Shown piece after piece: positions 20,991 through 33,110 of a stretch of DNA of 64,000 nucleotides. Origin of the DNA: Antedon bifida (taxonomy: Eukaryota > Echinodermata > Crinoidea > Comatulida > Antedonidae); NCBI GenBank assembly GCA_963402885.1, contig OY727101.1:10178917-10242916 (forward strand), given 5' to 3'. A model generated the notes under the pieces. The model made no database searches. It was not told the DNA's origin and worked only from the letters and a program-made list of their open reading frames with translations. Position 1 is the stretch's first letter. Every line of letters begins with the position of its first letter. The translations under genes and the position numbers were made by a program.

Positions 20991-23900
20991 ATGTCGTCTG
21001 AGCCTGCGCCGTACGGACAGTATGAAGATATCAACGCAGACAATAGACCGTCTCGCTTCAATAAGTGTTTGGCAGATAGCATCAGTACGACTGATCGGAT
21101 TGCACACTACGACACATGGGCAAAGACATATGACGAGGTTAGAATTGCGATAAAGGGCAAAAACAACACTTTTTAAACGCGCGAGTAAATGTGTTTAAAG
21201 CCTGTTTTCCATTAGCGAATATAATCACGCTAATCAAACATTACTTACAAACGTTTCTAGTTCTGATCATAATTGCGCATTTTTCATATCAGAGATCCAT
21301 GATCTGAATGGGTTGTTTCTTAACGCTTAGAGGATGAACGTTTCGCATGTCTGAAATCCTGTAAAGTTTTTTTACTATGGAAATTGGAGTAATTGCATAT
21401 ACATTTTAGATTGATATTAAACATTTTCTTTTTCAAGGATATGAGGTCATACGGTTTCACTGGACCAGAAATAGCCGTTGAATATATGAAGAGGTATTTT
21501 ACAAATACCAACGCCAAATATTTGGATTGTGGAGCCGGTACTGGACTTTTAGGTGTACACGTAGGTTATTGTTACTCGGATTCATTAAAAAAAACACTAT
21601 CATAACAATAGAAATTTTGAGATAATCTCCTACAACCGACAGCGTTTTTATATTTGATTTTCGACTCATTTTTAATTTATTTTATTTCATCAAACCCAAC
21701 AGCAACGAAAGTTGCCACTTAAAGGTATGAAACAGAACAGATACAGTAAATACTATATAAAGCAAACTTAAAAAAATAAAAAAAATATGTTAAATTAGCC
21801 TCTTGAGCACAATGGATGGTACAAGGATTAGCATTATCAATTTGTTTCTATTTCGTTTTCGACTAGATTAAGGAGTTGGGGTACACAGACTTCCACGCAC
21901 TAGATGCATCCAGCGTGGCACTGGAGAAGGCAAAATCCAGACAAGCATATACTAAATTTATTGAAGAATTCATTACTACAGGGAAACTTGGCATAGAAAC
22001 AGGTATGACAGTGCTGGAGGGTGAAGGGCTGAGGCCTTTACTTGTTGTGTAGTACTGATGATTTTACCAGAATGAAACAGCTTCTAGCGTCGGACATAGC
22101 GCTCGCAAAGAGACATAGTTAGTTAGTTTTTAGCTTGAATGAATGCGTGAATGGCATGGCTCTAGCTAGGCCTAAAAGAGGACGGGATCGCAGTCCCTAT
22201 GTTTAAATACAAGGTGCATTTATTTATTTCAATTGTTAGAAGAAATAATGGTATCAGTTAATATTTAGTTTGTAGCCTAGTTTTTTTTCAACAGTTGTAT
22301 TTGTAGTCAAGTTGGGCCTTATTTATTCTAGCCTTTGCTCTAGCTAGGCCTAAAAGAGGACGGGATCGCAGTCCCTATGTTTAAATACAAGGTGCATTTA
22401 TTTATTTCATTTCATAGAAAAAAATAATGGTATCAGTTAATATTTAGTTTGTAGCCTAGTTTTTTTTTCAACAGTTGTATATGTAGTCAAGTTAGGCCTT
22501 ATTTATTCTAGGCTTTTTTGTTGTTGAAATCCATCTCACACATTGACTATGACCAACTGTTCAGACACACATTCTTTTAGCGTCGTACGCTAAAACGGTC
22601 TAACGCCATGGGTCTGAACAGGGCCATAGTGTCCCCTACGTCTGCACATGGAGAAATAAGTTAAGAAGGAGTAACATCAATCATAGCCTACATCAAATGA
22701 ACAGACCTCCTCTCCGCTAATTGAATTATATTACTGTTACGTAACATTTAATTGACGCTGATTTGTCACGTGTCAAATCTGAGCATACGATATCCATTGT
22801 TTTGCTTGTGACGCGTCATCACTCGAGACTCGACCAAACGGACGGTTCAGCGAGGGCCCACGCGGTGCTGTGACTGCCTTGTTTTTTATCACACAACGTT
22901 CTCGAAAACGTAAATTTTTGTTTGCGCTTTAAAATCATCAATAATTAATTTGTATGTAAATTTCTGTCGTTTTCTATCTGCATTTTCTACGTTTTTGGTC
23001 TTTAGATACATATGATGGTTTGGTGTGTTGTGGTTGTTTTGTTCCCGGGCATTTAGAACCAGATTGTGTTGAAGATTGGTGCCGTATTGTTAAACCAGGT
23101 AGGCGTGACACGATTATTATTTTATTTTTTATGGCCGATGTCTGTCATTCATCTGGATTGATGAAACTAAGCCAGGACTGTTTAAAACACCTTTGGCCGG
23201 TCCTACCATTGACCAAGGGCTTCTCTCGTCCCGGGCCCATCTTGACCAGAAAAGAGGCATAAGCCAATGCGGCCATAAGAGTCAGCAGCGCTGATTTCAA
23301 ATGCCTAATGTGACCCCAGCACCATATACAGCACCCAATATTGCCAGATGGTCTCCCATCCAGCTCTACCGACCCAACGTTAACTTCGGTGATCTCACGA
23401 AAAGAAGAACCGGTGTTTCAACGTGGTAAGGCCGCATACACGATACACGATATATTTATTCTCACCTTTGGAAAATACAAAAGTAATTTTTTTTTCTGAT
23501 GCTAAAACAAGTAAAACGATTACTTAAAAAAGTAGATATGGTGTGGATTTAACATAAATTTTGTAACAATAAACGTAACCACCAAATGACCACGTAAAAT
23601 AAGGTCCAGCTTTGATTTTATTAGAATTTGGAAAATTATTACTAAAAATACATACAAAGTGATAATATTAACTACTGACATTTACAAATGAATCTATATT
23701 AGATTTTCCAATAATGCCCAAAAATTGAGTGAACGTTACCGGTCGACCACAGGTGTTTCTGCCAATAAACGAATTGTTCAACGAAGTGCTTTATGTTGGT
23801 ATCGAGCTTTGCTCCATTTCTTAATGATTTATCTAAACAGTTTTTTCTCGCTTTTTAGGTGGTATTGTATTCATTGTAATGAACCAACGATGGCTATCGC

Positions 23901-24046
23901 AAGAACCAGCTTACAACGAAGGCAAACTTGAGGCTGCTTTCCAGAAACGTGTCGACGAAGGCAAATGGGAGTTAGTTGTTAGAGAACAGAGAGATAAATA
24001 TTTTACAAATGATGTAGCAGAAGTGTTTGTTTTCAAAATAAAATAA
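20991..24046 (+). CDS. METTL27-like methyltransferase, copy 1
   Basis: Five coding exons: 20991-21137, 21438-21560, 21867-22002, 23006-23098, 23859-24046. All have GT-AG borders; the phases are 0, 0, 1, 1. The product is 228 aa. Exon 1 has IAHYDTWAKTYDE. Exon 2 has the SAM-binding motif I, YLDCGAGTGLLGVH. Exon 3 has LGYTDFHALDASSVALEKAK (acidic residue that would hold the SAM ribose). Exon 4 has YDGLVCCGCFVPGHL. Exon 5 has GGIVFIVMNQRWL. Layout and motifs match the METTL27 (WBSCR27) class of small Rossmann-fold methyltransferases; the substrate is unknown. The ATG follows TTCTTTGTAGG, which could be an acceptor, so a non-coding first exon is possible. It is paralogous to 35502-39873. Confidence 0.85.
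22160..22515. repeat. Tandem duplication, 178-bp period, in intron 3
   Basis: CTCTAGCTAGGCCTAAAAG begins at 22160 and again at 22338. The following about 175 bp match closely through TTATTTATTCTAG. Confidence 0.85.
23327..23437 (-). pseudogene. 5S rRNA-derived sequence (5S pseudogene or SINE3-type head)
   Basis: Minus strand, in order: GCGGCC, TACCACGTTGA, ACACCGGTTCT, GATCACCGAAGTTAA, AGCTGGATGGGAGACC, GGGTGCTGTA. These are the conserved segments of metazoan 5S rRNA including the box A and C region. Extra bases (TTCTTTT after CGGTTC) and substitutions rule out a functional gene. It lies in intron 4 of the methyltransferase gene, antisense to it. 5S-derived SINEs are known in animals. Confidence 0.8.
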
Positions 24047-24196
24047 CTACATAGACACACCTACACAGGGTCGTCAAATCGAAAGCCCCTAATATATAGC
24101 ATTTCCGTACATATTATACAGTACAATTTAACTTGTACAACACTATACTTAAATTCTATAAAAGTCATTTAAAACCATGTATAAAATAGTTTATGT

Positions 24197-24202
24197 AATA
24201 AA
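24197..24202 (+). terminator. Polyadenylation signal AATAAA
   Basis: It lies 151 bp after the stop of the first METTL27-like gene and is the first clean AATAAA seen. Confidence 0.4.
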
Positions 24203-25398
24203 GTAATTAACAGTTCTTTAGAATATAATTATATGTTATTATATACACCCTTTAAATGTAGGCCTATTTTTGGTGATCGATTTCCGTCAGTGATAAAACG
24301 TTTTTGTTTGGGTAATTATAATGTTTAAAGTGATTTAAAATTATACACTATGGAAATGCATTTCCATGTACGTCACATAACCGACCCGGGTTTAAGTAGG
24401 CAACGTTGTGCCTCAGTAGATGACCTAACCAGCTAATTACCAGGCACGACAAAATTAAATCTTATAAAGGAACTTAGCTTTAGGACGTTTCCGGAACAAT
24501 ATAATCAAATATAAAAATCGCATATTTCATTATACGCCTAAACAGCGGTCGTAAGAAAATGAACTTTCCGTGGTCCAATTTTGATGACAACATTAAAGGC
24601 AGTTGTTCATAAAAATGTTTGTTGTCGATTAATCCTCGACGCATATACATCATGTCAATAGAGAGACTGACATTAGACTGTGCATACGAGATACATAAGT
24701 ACAGTATCGTTGTGATTGATTTAGGATATTACCATTGATTTGCAACTTCCTATAGAGGGCCACGGTGTTAATAGAGATTGTTTGAACTTTATTGACAGAG
24801 CATTGTCCCCACTCCGAAACCTTGTTTAGCTGCAGCACTGACTGGGTGTGATAAACATCATTTCTTCAACATAAGCTAAGTATGTTTTAGATCAATATGA
24901 CGTATATATTATAGATAGTTAGGCCTACGACAATTTGTCTATGTCACTCTGTTGGTACAGAATACGTGTTGGATAGCTTAACACAATAAGAGGTGGGAAA
25001 GGGGACGTATGCGAACAATTGTAATGGAAAAAATGGTTAGTACACATAACTGCAACATGTTCGATTTTTCAAAAATTATAATCGTTTTTGAGCTCCTAAA
25101 AGATAAAAATATGTAATATACATAGCCTATCGGCCTATATTATATATATATTCTAGCTGTATACCAATGGTATCGAGCACTACGTAACCAGACGATATAG
25201 TTAATTATCTCTTACTCGTATAGTCGTATACATAATTATATTAGTATCTTGTTTTGTAGAGCACTCTTCAATTCGAAACGGTGTATTTTTGTTGTAAATA
25301 CTAATGGAATATTGCATAGCACGCTTGAGTATGTGTACTCTTTATGCTCATAATAAGTTTACCATGTCCCACATAAATGCCTCTGCATATTATATTGT
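24203..25398. other. Spacer after METTL27-like copy 1
   Basis: No gene. 24868-24898 repeats the word CATAAGCTAAGTATGTTTTA found near 15552. The rest is AT-rich with short (AT)n runs near 25140. Confidence 0.45.
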
Positions 25399-25430
25399 GC
25401 CAGTTTTGCCTCACATGAGGCAAAACTGGC
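25399..25430. repeat. Near-perfect 32-bp palindrome at the retrotransposon 5' junction
   Basis: Arm GCCAGTTTTGCCTCA, 2-nt centre CA, then the exact complementary arm. It lies at the 5' end of the non-LTR insertion; the open frame starts inside it. Confidence 0.85.
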
Positions 25431-27897
25431 TCAGATGGGGAAGAAATTCATGAGTTTAGAAAAATAAACTATACATCCCTGGAAAACTTTCGCATTGATG
25501 TGGCTTCACAACAATGGCTTGAAGTTATAAATACTGACGATCCCAACACTGCATATAACAATTTTGACAATAAATTAAAATCACTTTATAATAAACACTT
25601 TCCCCTCCAAAAATCAAAAAAAAAAAAAAATAAAATAAAATCCTGGATGACTAATGGATTGCTAAATTCAGTTAAATATAAACAGAAACTTTATTCTAAA
25701 TTCCTCCACTGTCCTTCTGTCGCCAATGAAAAAACATACAAAAAATTTCGCAATAAACTAAATACTTTGGTCAAACTGGCTAAAAAATTACATTACAAGG
25801 ACACTTTCATTAAACATAAAAATAATATCAAGGCAACCTGGAAAACTATCAATTCACTACTCAAAAACCCCAATAATCGAAACTCTGATATCTCTATCAA
25901 CTGTAACGGTGAACTGACTAAAGATCCCAATACAATATGTAATGCTTTTAACAAATACTTTGTAGAAATCGGTCCCTCCCTTGCTAACAAAATTCCCAAT
26001 GTCAACAACTCATTTAAAGACTTTCTGCCAAATCCAACTCATAATTCTTTATTTCTTAATCCAGTTGATGAGACGGAAGTTATAAAAATTATCACATCCT
26101 TTGAAACAAACAAATCCCCTGGCATTGACGATTTTAAAACTAAACCCATTAAATATGTCGCCAATTTGATCTCCTTCCCTTTATCCCATATTTTTAATCT
26201 TGTTTTAACTAATGGTGTGTTCCCAGACAGGATGAAGATAGCGCGCGTTACTCCTATTTATAAGTCCGGAAACAAATCTGATCTCTCCAACTATCGTCCT
26301 ATCTCAATTCTTTCAATTTTCTCGAAAGCCTTGGAGAGAGTGATTTATGAACGTACGTCCTCATTCATAAATAAATACAACATTCTCTACAAAAAACAAT
26401 TTGGATTTAGAAAAAGCCACAATACTGCATCCGCTCTAATCGACCTAACTAATAAAATTGTTGATGGTTTCGAAGACCGTCACCTCACATTAGGAATTTT
26501 TATAGACCTCTCCAAGGCTTTCGATACAATTGATCACAATATACTCTTATTCAAATTATCTCACTATGGAATCCGTGGCCCTGCTTTAAATCTCTTCAAA
26601 AGTTACCTCTCTAATCGTGTCCAATGCACAAAATTCTCCAATTCAATCTCTAATTTCAATCATGTAACTTGTGGTGTTCCCCAAGGCTCCTTACTCGGTC
26701 CCCTTTTATTTATTCTGTACATTAACGATATCTATCTTTCTTCCCCATTACTTGATTTTTACCTATACGCTGACGACACAACTGTCACTTATTCTCACCC
26801 TGAAATCCAAACTCTGTTTAATACTACCAACTCCCACCTAGAGATGTTGTCCCAATACTTTGCTGCTAATAAACTTTCTATAAACCATAAAAAATGTAAC
26901 TTCATCCTGTTTGGGACTCCCCAGAAGTTAAAAAATGTTGACCCATCACTATACAATATTACCATTGAAAATATAAACATCCCCTCTGTTCAATCAGCAA
27001 AATTCTTAGGTGTCCATCTTGACTCTGGCCTGACGTGGAAAACACACATTAGTGTAACTGAAAACAAAATTTCCAAAAGCCTTGGTATTATTTTTCGTTT
27101 GTCTTCATATTTACCCCCTAATATCCTACGCATCCTGTATTGCTCTATGATTCTTCCCTATTTGAGTTATTGTAATATTGTTTGGTGCAACACATACCCC
27201 ACAAACCTTAATAAATTGCATACCCTCCAAAAGAAGGCTATCAGAATTATATCTGGCGCGCCTCCGCTTTCCCATTCCTCTCATTTATTTTCAAATCTTA
27301 ATCTCATCAAACTTAATGATATCAACTTAATTCAACAAACCATTTTTGTCTACTCTGCCTTAAACAACATCCTTGCTCACCATCTTTGTTATATATTTAC
27401 TTCCAATTCCTTCTATCATTCCCATCACACACGTACTAAAAATAAATTATCTATACCCTCCCATAGAACAAATTTTTTCCAACATAACATTCGATACTCT
27501 GGACCCACCCTATGGAACAACCTACCACCCTCCATTTTAAAATCTGCTTCCCCTAAGATACTTCTCTCAAAATTAAAAAAATACACCTTTTCTACTTATT
27601 AAATATTTATTAATCGGTCATGTCTCGATCTGCAGTACCAACAGATTTTTTTTTTTCTGTTATTCATATTTTAGATTATGAAATTTATTATGATTTTCTT
27701 CAATGCATTTCTTTTCTTTTTTATTTGTTTTAAGGCTCGCCCAACACAAGATGTTACAAACATCTTTCTGGGCTTTTGCCTTCATTTTCTGATATACTTT
27801 TATAATTCTGTACAATCCTGTTTCTTGTTTTCCTACTGTTTGTATTCAGATTTTGTAAATAAATGTCTTTTGAATTGAATTGAATTGAATTGAAACA
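25419..27897 (+). mobile_element. 5'-truncated non-LTR retrotransposon (CR1/Jockey-like)
   Basis: The open frame to 27602 (700 aa if counted from 25500) holds the post-endonuclease linker and a full RT. The 3' untranslated region ends in a (TTGAA)n tail at 27871-27894. The endonuclease and any ORF1 are missing, so the insertion is 5'-truncated near 25420. Target-site duplications were not found. Lack of stops suggests a young insertion. Confidence 0.88.
25500..27602 (+). CDS. Non-LTR retrotransposon reverse transcriptase (partial ORF2)
   Basis: RT blocks in order: RVTPIYKSG and YRPISIL (residues about 250-270), KKQFGFRKSHNTASAL (about 300), FIDLSKAFDTIDH with the first catalytic Asp (about 333), GVPQGSLLGPLLFILYIND (about 390), YLYADDTTV with the catalytic Asp pair (about 422), then KFLGVHLDSGLTWKTHI (about 500), and a C-terminal region ending RYSGPTLWNNLPPSI. 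This enzyme primes reverse transcription from nicked target DNA. In-frame codons upstream of 25500 are open to 25419 (EIHEFRKINYTSLENFRID), so there is no true start; the native one was lost with the 5' end. Confidence 0.9.
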   Translation: MASQQWLEVINTDDPNTAYNNFDNKLKSLYNKHFPLQKSKKKKNKIKSWMTNGLLNSVKYKQKLYSKFLHCPSVANEKTYKKFRNKLNTLVKLAKKLHYKDTFIKHKNNIKATWKTINSLLKNPNNRNSDISINCNGELTKDPNTICNAFNKYFVEIGPSLANKIPNVNNSFKDFLPNPTHNSLFLNPVDETEVIKIITSFETNKSPGIDDFKTKPIKYVANLISFPLSHIFNLVLTNGVFPDRMKIARVTPIYKSGNKSDLSNYRPISILSIFSKALERVIYERTSSFINKYNILYKKQFGFRKSHNTASALIDLTNKIVDGFEDRHLTLGIFIDLSKAFDTIDHNILLFKLSHYGIRGPALNLFKSYLSNRVQCTKFSNSISNFNHVTCGVPQGSLLGPLLFILYINDIYLSSPLLDFYLYADDTTVTYSHPEIQTLFNTTNSHLEMLSQYFAANKLSINHKKCNFILFGTPQKLKNVDPSLYNITIENINIPSVQSAKFLGVHLDSGLTWKTHISVTENKISKSLGIIFRLSSYLPPNILRILYCSMILPYLSYCNIVWCNTYPTNLNKLHTLQKKAIRIISGAPPLSHSSHLFSNLNLIKLNDINLIQQTIFVYSALNNILAHHLCYIFTSNSFYHSHHTRTKNKLSIPSHRTNFFQHNIRYSGPTLWNNLPPSILKSASPKILLSKLKKYTFSTY

Positions 27898-28089
27898 TGA
27901 GTTGCACTGACGAGAGCTAATATAAGGTCGTGTCACTATCAAACTAGTTTGTCAAAAAATTGTAGACAGAGCTTAAGATTGAAACAGTATGCCTACTGTA
28001 TGTAGATTGCATAGCCTATATACCGTACTATATATTTCTCCCGCATGAGAGTAAGAAAGACTGAGATGCATTATTTTTCCCTCAACACT
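27898..28089. other. Spacer
   Basis: No gene or repeat was recognised here. Confidence 0.4.
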
Positions 28090-30430
28090 TGCATTTTGTA
28101 TACTGTATTGTTGTGAGGTCAAACCTTTTTTACGAAAGAGTATTCCTCTGCTACAAAAGAGTGTGCTCTATATCAAGCTTTACTTCTGTTGTGTGTAAAC
28201 TCCTTGAGAAGTTTATAAAAAAATATATTATGTACCATCTTGAATCTAATAATTTATTGAGCAACCACCAACACGGGTTTTTTTCGATCCCATCGATCCT
28301 GTCTTATCCAATTTTTAAAATGTTTACACAATGATAAGGACGATGGTGACCCAATTGATATTAGAGAGGTTTCGCAATCTTACGAATACGATAACGAAAA
28401 CGGATACGTCACGCACACGTATTCGTTTTCGTAAGCCAGTAAAAATCTGTTTCGCATGGCAACGAAATATTGAGGGCGCCCAAAATATGACTGCGGTAAA
28501 TATGAGCGAAGCGCAGGTACGTGTTGCTTGGTTCTTGGCTGCCTAGGCCTAGCGTAACATAAAAGCAAGTGAGGACTTTAAAAACTGCTATTAATCAAAA
28601 TTGACCTGGCATTTTAGTAAATTACTTTAGTAAATTACTTTCAATAAATCTATAATTATATTATAATCATGAATCATTCCTGATTCAAATGCAAAATGTG
28701 CAAAATAGATCAAAAACTATACTCGTTTTGTAGTTACGAATATGACTGGTGATATTCGTCAACACGAATACGCTTTACGAATATGAAATGGGGATCAGCT
28801 CAAAAGTTTCACAAATGCGTGACGTATCCGTTTTCGCTATCGTATTCGTAAGGTTGCGAAACCTCCCTAATATCTATTGCAGAAAGGCTTTTGAAACTGT
28901 ACCGCATATGCGTCTCATGTCCAAAATTAAGGCTAACGGTATAAATGGTATTCTTATTCTAGACGTCAATGTTTCCGTCAAAGGATCATTTTCTCCATAG
29001 CTTCCAGCTTAGGGCTCCATCCTGCTTTGAATTTACAGACCAATACGTAGCCCAGCCCATCCGGTTTACGCGTGATATGTTCCATCCAGGGACCAGAATG
29101 TTGGTACTGTAGTTACTTTCCAGACGAAGGAAATAAACTGATTTCTCCAACGGAAAATGGTCTACGCTTGCGGACGCATTCCCCTCCCAAAAAAGGCAAA
29201 CAGGGCCACTTTTTAGCCCTCTAGGCCTGATATTTTTTAAGTATAAGCGTAATTTTTGAAGACCTGCAGCTAGTTTCCAAAATTTTCTTAGCTCAGTCCC
29301 AATTATAGAGCTGGTCATGGATACTTTTACATTTCGTTTCATATTTCGAAGTATAATACAGTCAGTGCATTGTGTCTCGCGCATTTACAATTTTCGCACT
29401 CCAGACAGCAACCAGCCTACGCCTCTGCGATTAACGATATACCTCTTGGCCCATGGGTAGGTTTTACGTTCGTGTATACTTTCTATGATAGGCATATTGA
29501 ACTTTAAACACTTCATTTTTAAAATTGAAAGAATGGATTTACACAGTCATCGCAGCGGACCTTGTGCAATGTGTTTTTCACACAGTATTTTATTTATGTA
29601 CCATAAAAAATGGAAAAAGTTGGCTAACCTACACTCATCTGATTAAAACGGCCTCAAATTATATAACGCGTTACTTCCTGGGAATTCGCCCCCTAAACCC
29701 CAGCCTAAGTGATGCTCTCGCCCCCGCATCGGAAAGATTCGGCGCCACCGCTGCGCTGGAGTCATAAATGGTTGTTACATTTCAAAGAAAAGAAATGCAC
29801 AACTTTGGATGTTGGACTACGAAATCCACAACATAGTTATTGCTTAGGTGGCTCATTGTTAACTACGGTACCTCTAAAGAGCAAAACGATTTAGGTATTA
29901 CTGTTACCTCTGACTTCAAGTCTACGGTCCATGTTGGTAAGCTTGCCGCAAAAACAAATTCAATGTTAGGTACAATTTGACAGGCCTTTACCTTTATGGA
30001 TTCTGAAATGTTTCTTGCCTTATACAAAACTTTAGTTCGTCCTATTTTGGAGTTTCTGTTCAATTATGGTCACCACATCTTAAGAATGATATTATTAAAC
30101 TTGAGAAGGGTCATAATCCTCCAATAAAAAAGCTAGTGCCAGAACTCCAAAATCTTTCTGCACAGGAACGGCTTTTCTAGTTTTTGGGTCTTTTGTCACT
30201 CGAAGATAGACGTAGTAGAGGTGATTGAAACTTATAAGATTGTCCATGGTCTCGAAAAGGTTTGTTTTTCTGATTTTTTGGCCATTTTACACGAGGTCAT
30301 CCTTTTAAGCTGTGTAAACTTTGGTTTAATACCTTCGGTAGAACTTCTTTCTTTGACTTACGTATCATAAACAAATGGAATTCATTACCTTACCACATTG
30401 TTTCAAGCCCAACACCAACATTGTCAAAAA
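28090..30430 (+). pseudogene. Decayed non-LTR retrotransposon
   Basis: Plus-strand fragments in the order of an ORF2: SVVCKLLEKFIKKYIMYHLE and LLSNHQHGF near 28170-28275 (RT blocks 1-2), RKAFETVPHMRL near 28880-28915 (around the first catalytic Asp), then LGITVTSDFKSTVHVGKLAA near 29895, LYKTLVRPILEF near 30022, and KLVPELQNLSAQERL near 30130. Stops and frame changes separate them. A MITE (28357-28874) splits the RT core. The block 28980-29790 gave no recognisable motif. Confidence 0.75.
28357..28874. mobile_element. 0.5-kb MITE with inverted ends of about 50 bp
   Basis: The left end starts GATATTAGAGAGGTTTCGCA and the right end, read in reverse, GATATTAGGGAGGTTTCGCA. The match continues through ACGAATACGATA, CGAAAACGGATACGTCACGC. 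It interrupts an RT reading frame. A TA target duplication just inside these coordinates is possible but not proved. Confidence 0.8.
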
Positions 30431-32837
30431 ACATGACTCACACATAAAAACTATATGCGAGAAGCCTATACGAGTAATACTCTTTGCCTCCTTCATTCGA
30501 TTAAGGTAAGCATCACCTAAGGTAAGCTCAGCATTTTGTTCGATTGCATTGGCTGAAGACTTTTTTTCAGGCACGTCTAATCAAATAGATTATTATACAA
30601 TGGGCCTTTTTATTCCACAGGAAATCTAGTACACTGTATTACTGTATACAAAATGAATGGTTATGAATTGGATTGTAGAGAATATTTAATAAGTTGAAAA
30701 ATGGACTGCTATTTACAGGGGCTGGAACCTTGAAGAAAAGAGGGGCGTAGTTCGTGACGAATATTCAGCTGGAAAAAATTATGAATGTTAATGTAGGACT
30801 AATACATTTGAACTCGGCTCCGGCTCGTTTAATAGAGCAGTCAATCTTTCATCGAATGAAATTCTCTCCATTTAAATTCAACATTTTCGAACGCGGAGAT
30901 TCTTAAAATGTTTAAAAAAAAGCTGAAGGTGCATTAGTATACAAATAATGAATGTATATATGAGTTGGATGGTGGAGGAAAATATATGAAAGCAGTCAAT
31001 CTTTCAACATTGTTTTCACATATTTCACTTTCACATATTATTAATCCATCATGATTCATGATAAGTTGTCTGGAGAAATTACCAACATTTAGTACACAGT
31101 AAACCATATAAATATAATTCTTTTATTGGTGCCGTATAAAACTCGTATTATTAATTTATTAATAAAAGATATCCAGTAGAATAGCGCTGCTTTTTATAAA
31201 AAACAAGGTCGGAATACATGGTTCAGTTATAGGTCTACAAACAGTATAGTACACCTTTCACGCTTGAACGCACATCGCCTAGCAAGAGTATTGTGACGTC
31301 CTAATTAGTCTGGGCTCCAGACGGAGTTTTGTAAAAATATAAATATTTTTGCAAATATGGCGTTTCATACGTGTATTACTTGAGTTTGGATACTCCGTCT
31401 GGGGAAACACGCATAAGTCACGTGGTTTGACACCAAGAATTCTTGGTGCATAAATTATCCAGTTGACTAGTTTCAGCCGCATGCCATTGGCTACTCACTC
31501 GTACGTCGTTTTAATATTCATATTTCAGAATTTCAAAGACTCAACGTCTAAGACGATGCGCATGCGCTATGTTACGTTTAGACAATGTGTACTTGGGTAC
31601 ATTGATGAAAGTTTCTGAAGGCTAAAAATGATTTTATATGCCTAGTAGTCTGGTAAACATTTGATGAGATTTTTCCCAAGAACATGAAAACTCGTCTTGA
31701 TATGATATGATAGGCTATATAGCTTCTCCGCCAAATCTAACATTGAATGGATCATTTATTATGCGGAGAAAATTTGATTTAATTCCCACCCAGACCCTGT
31801 CCTGTTCTGTGTGGTGGTGTAGCCCTGTTGTGTGCCGGTCGGTGGTGGTATGTACCTTATTGACGTTTTTGGAAGGTCATACGTACGAGTTGAGTAGCCC
31901 TACGAAGGAGGCCTAGGTCAGGACTGGACTAAACAATTAATATTAATAAACAAAACAACTTGGCAACACGATTTTATATTTCAACAGTTGTTCAGTCTCG
32001 ATCGTACATTCAGCACACTGTACGTACTCGATCTTTTTCATTTTGAAACAAAATGATCATTGGTTGATTCGAAATCCATATTTACATACCGCCCGCCCCA
32101 TATAGCCAAATACGGTATGATAACCTACGTCATTCTTATCGGATGTTTGCGGTTTGCAAATCGATTTCTATACGTGTTTCACAAGTCTGTATTTTCAGAC
32201 AAAAATCGCGGTCGAAATAAAAACAAATAAATAAAAAAAAAGACAATAAATACAGACTTGGGGCAAGTCTACGTCCTAATACGCATGTACTTACACCAAA
32301 ATTGACCGTCCGTGGGCAGTAAACATTGTAATCATTGCTAATTGGGTTACGTAACGGCAGTGTTTAGCACCTATTAAATACTCATTACAAGCATAGCCTT
32401 AAGGAAGCGGTAAACACGGTGAACTGACTGAACTATTCAAGTTGTTTCTCCTCTTATTCTTTACTCCATGCATGCTAAGACACTGTGAAACAGGTTAGTG
32501 AGTAAGTTTAGTTTTACGAATATGAAGCATTTCAATAATGGTAACCGGCCGAAAACGTCCAGGCCAGAATGTCCTTCTAAAACCTTTTTACCTGAGTCAT
32601 TATCATTCCGAGAACCATCACCTACACTACCTAGAGGGGGAGCGAGCGAAGCGAGCTCACCCTCTAGTATACATAATGTATCTATATTTATGTAACACCT
32701 CCTAACGCACTATTAAAAGATAACTTAATAGTACCTTTTTTGTGTACGAAACAAAATCTGTTTTTTATACTATTAAACGTCACGTGATATTCGATTTTGT
32801 CGATAGGTGGCGGTATAAATTACGCAATATTTGTCTG
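30431..32837. repeat. Repeat-bearing spacer, no gene recognised
   Basis: 30645-31020 holds two or three pieces of the ATGAGTTGGATG / GACTGCT element that also sits in the FBXO48-like intron. 31317-31402 is an inverted pair CCAGACGGAGT / ACTCCGTCTGG. 31556-31567 is TGCGCATGCGCT, an NRF1-like word. I found no supported ORF. Confidence 0.5.
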
Positions 32838-33110
32838 CATGACGATTGGTGTGTACTGCATGACGATTGGTGTGTACTGCATAACCATTGGTGTGTACTG
32901 CATGACCATTGGTGTGTACTGCATGACGATTGGTGTGTACTGCATGACGATTGGTGTGTACTGCATGGTGATTGGTGTGTACTGCATGATGTTTGGTGTG
33001 TACTGCATGACGATTGGTGTGTACTGCATGATGTTTAGTGTGTACTGCATGACGATTGGTGTGTACTGCATGACCATTGGTTTGTACTGCATGACGATTG
33101 GTGTGTACTG
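32838..33110. repeat. 21-bp minisatellite, 13 units
   Basis: The unit is GTGTACTGCATGACGATTGG plus T. Variants are mainly in the GACGATT part (ACCATT, TGTTT, TGATT). Because 21 is a multiple of 3, open frames run through it on both strands; none is a believable gene. Confidence 0.92.

Noticed and set aside
28986-29384. Minus-strand 132-aa ORF as a gene
   Set aside because: No motif recognised; it lies inside a decayed plus-strand non-LTR element.
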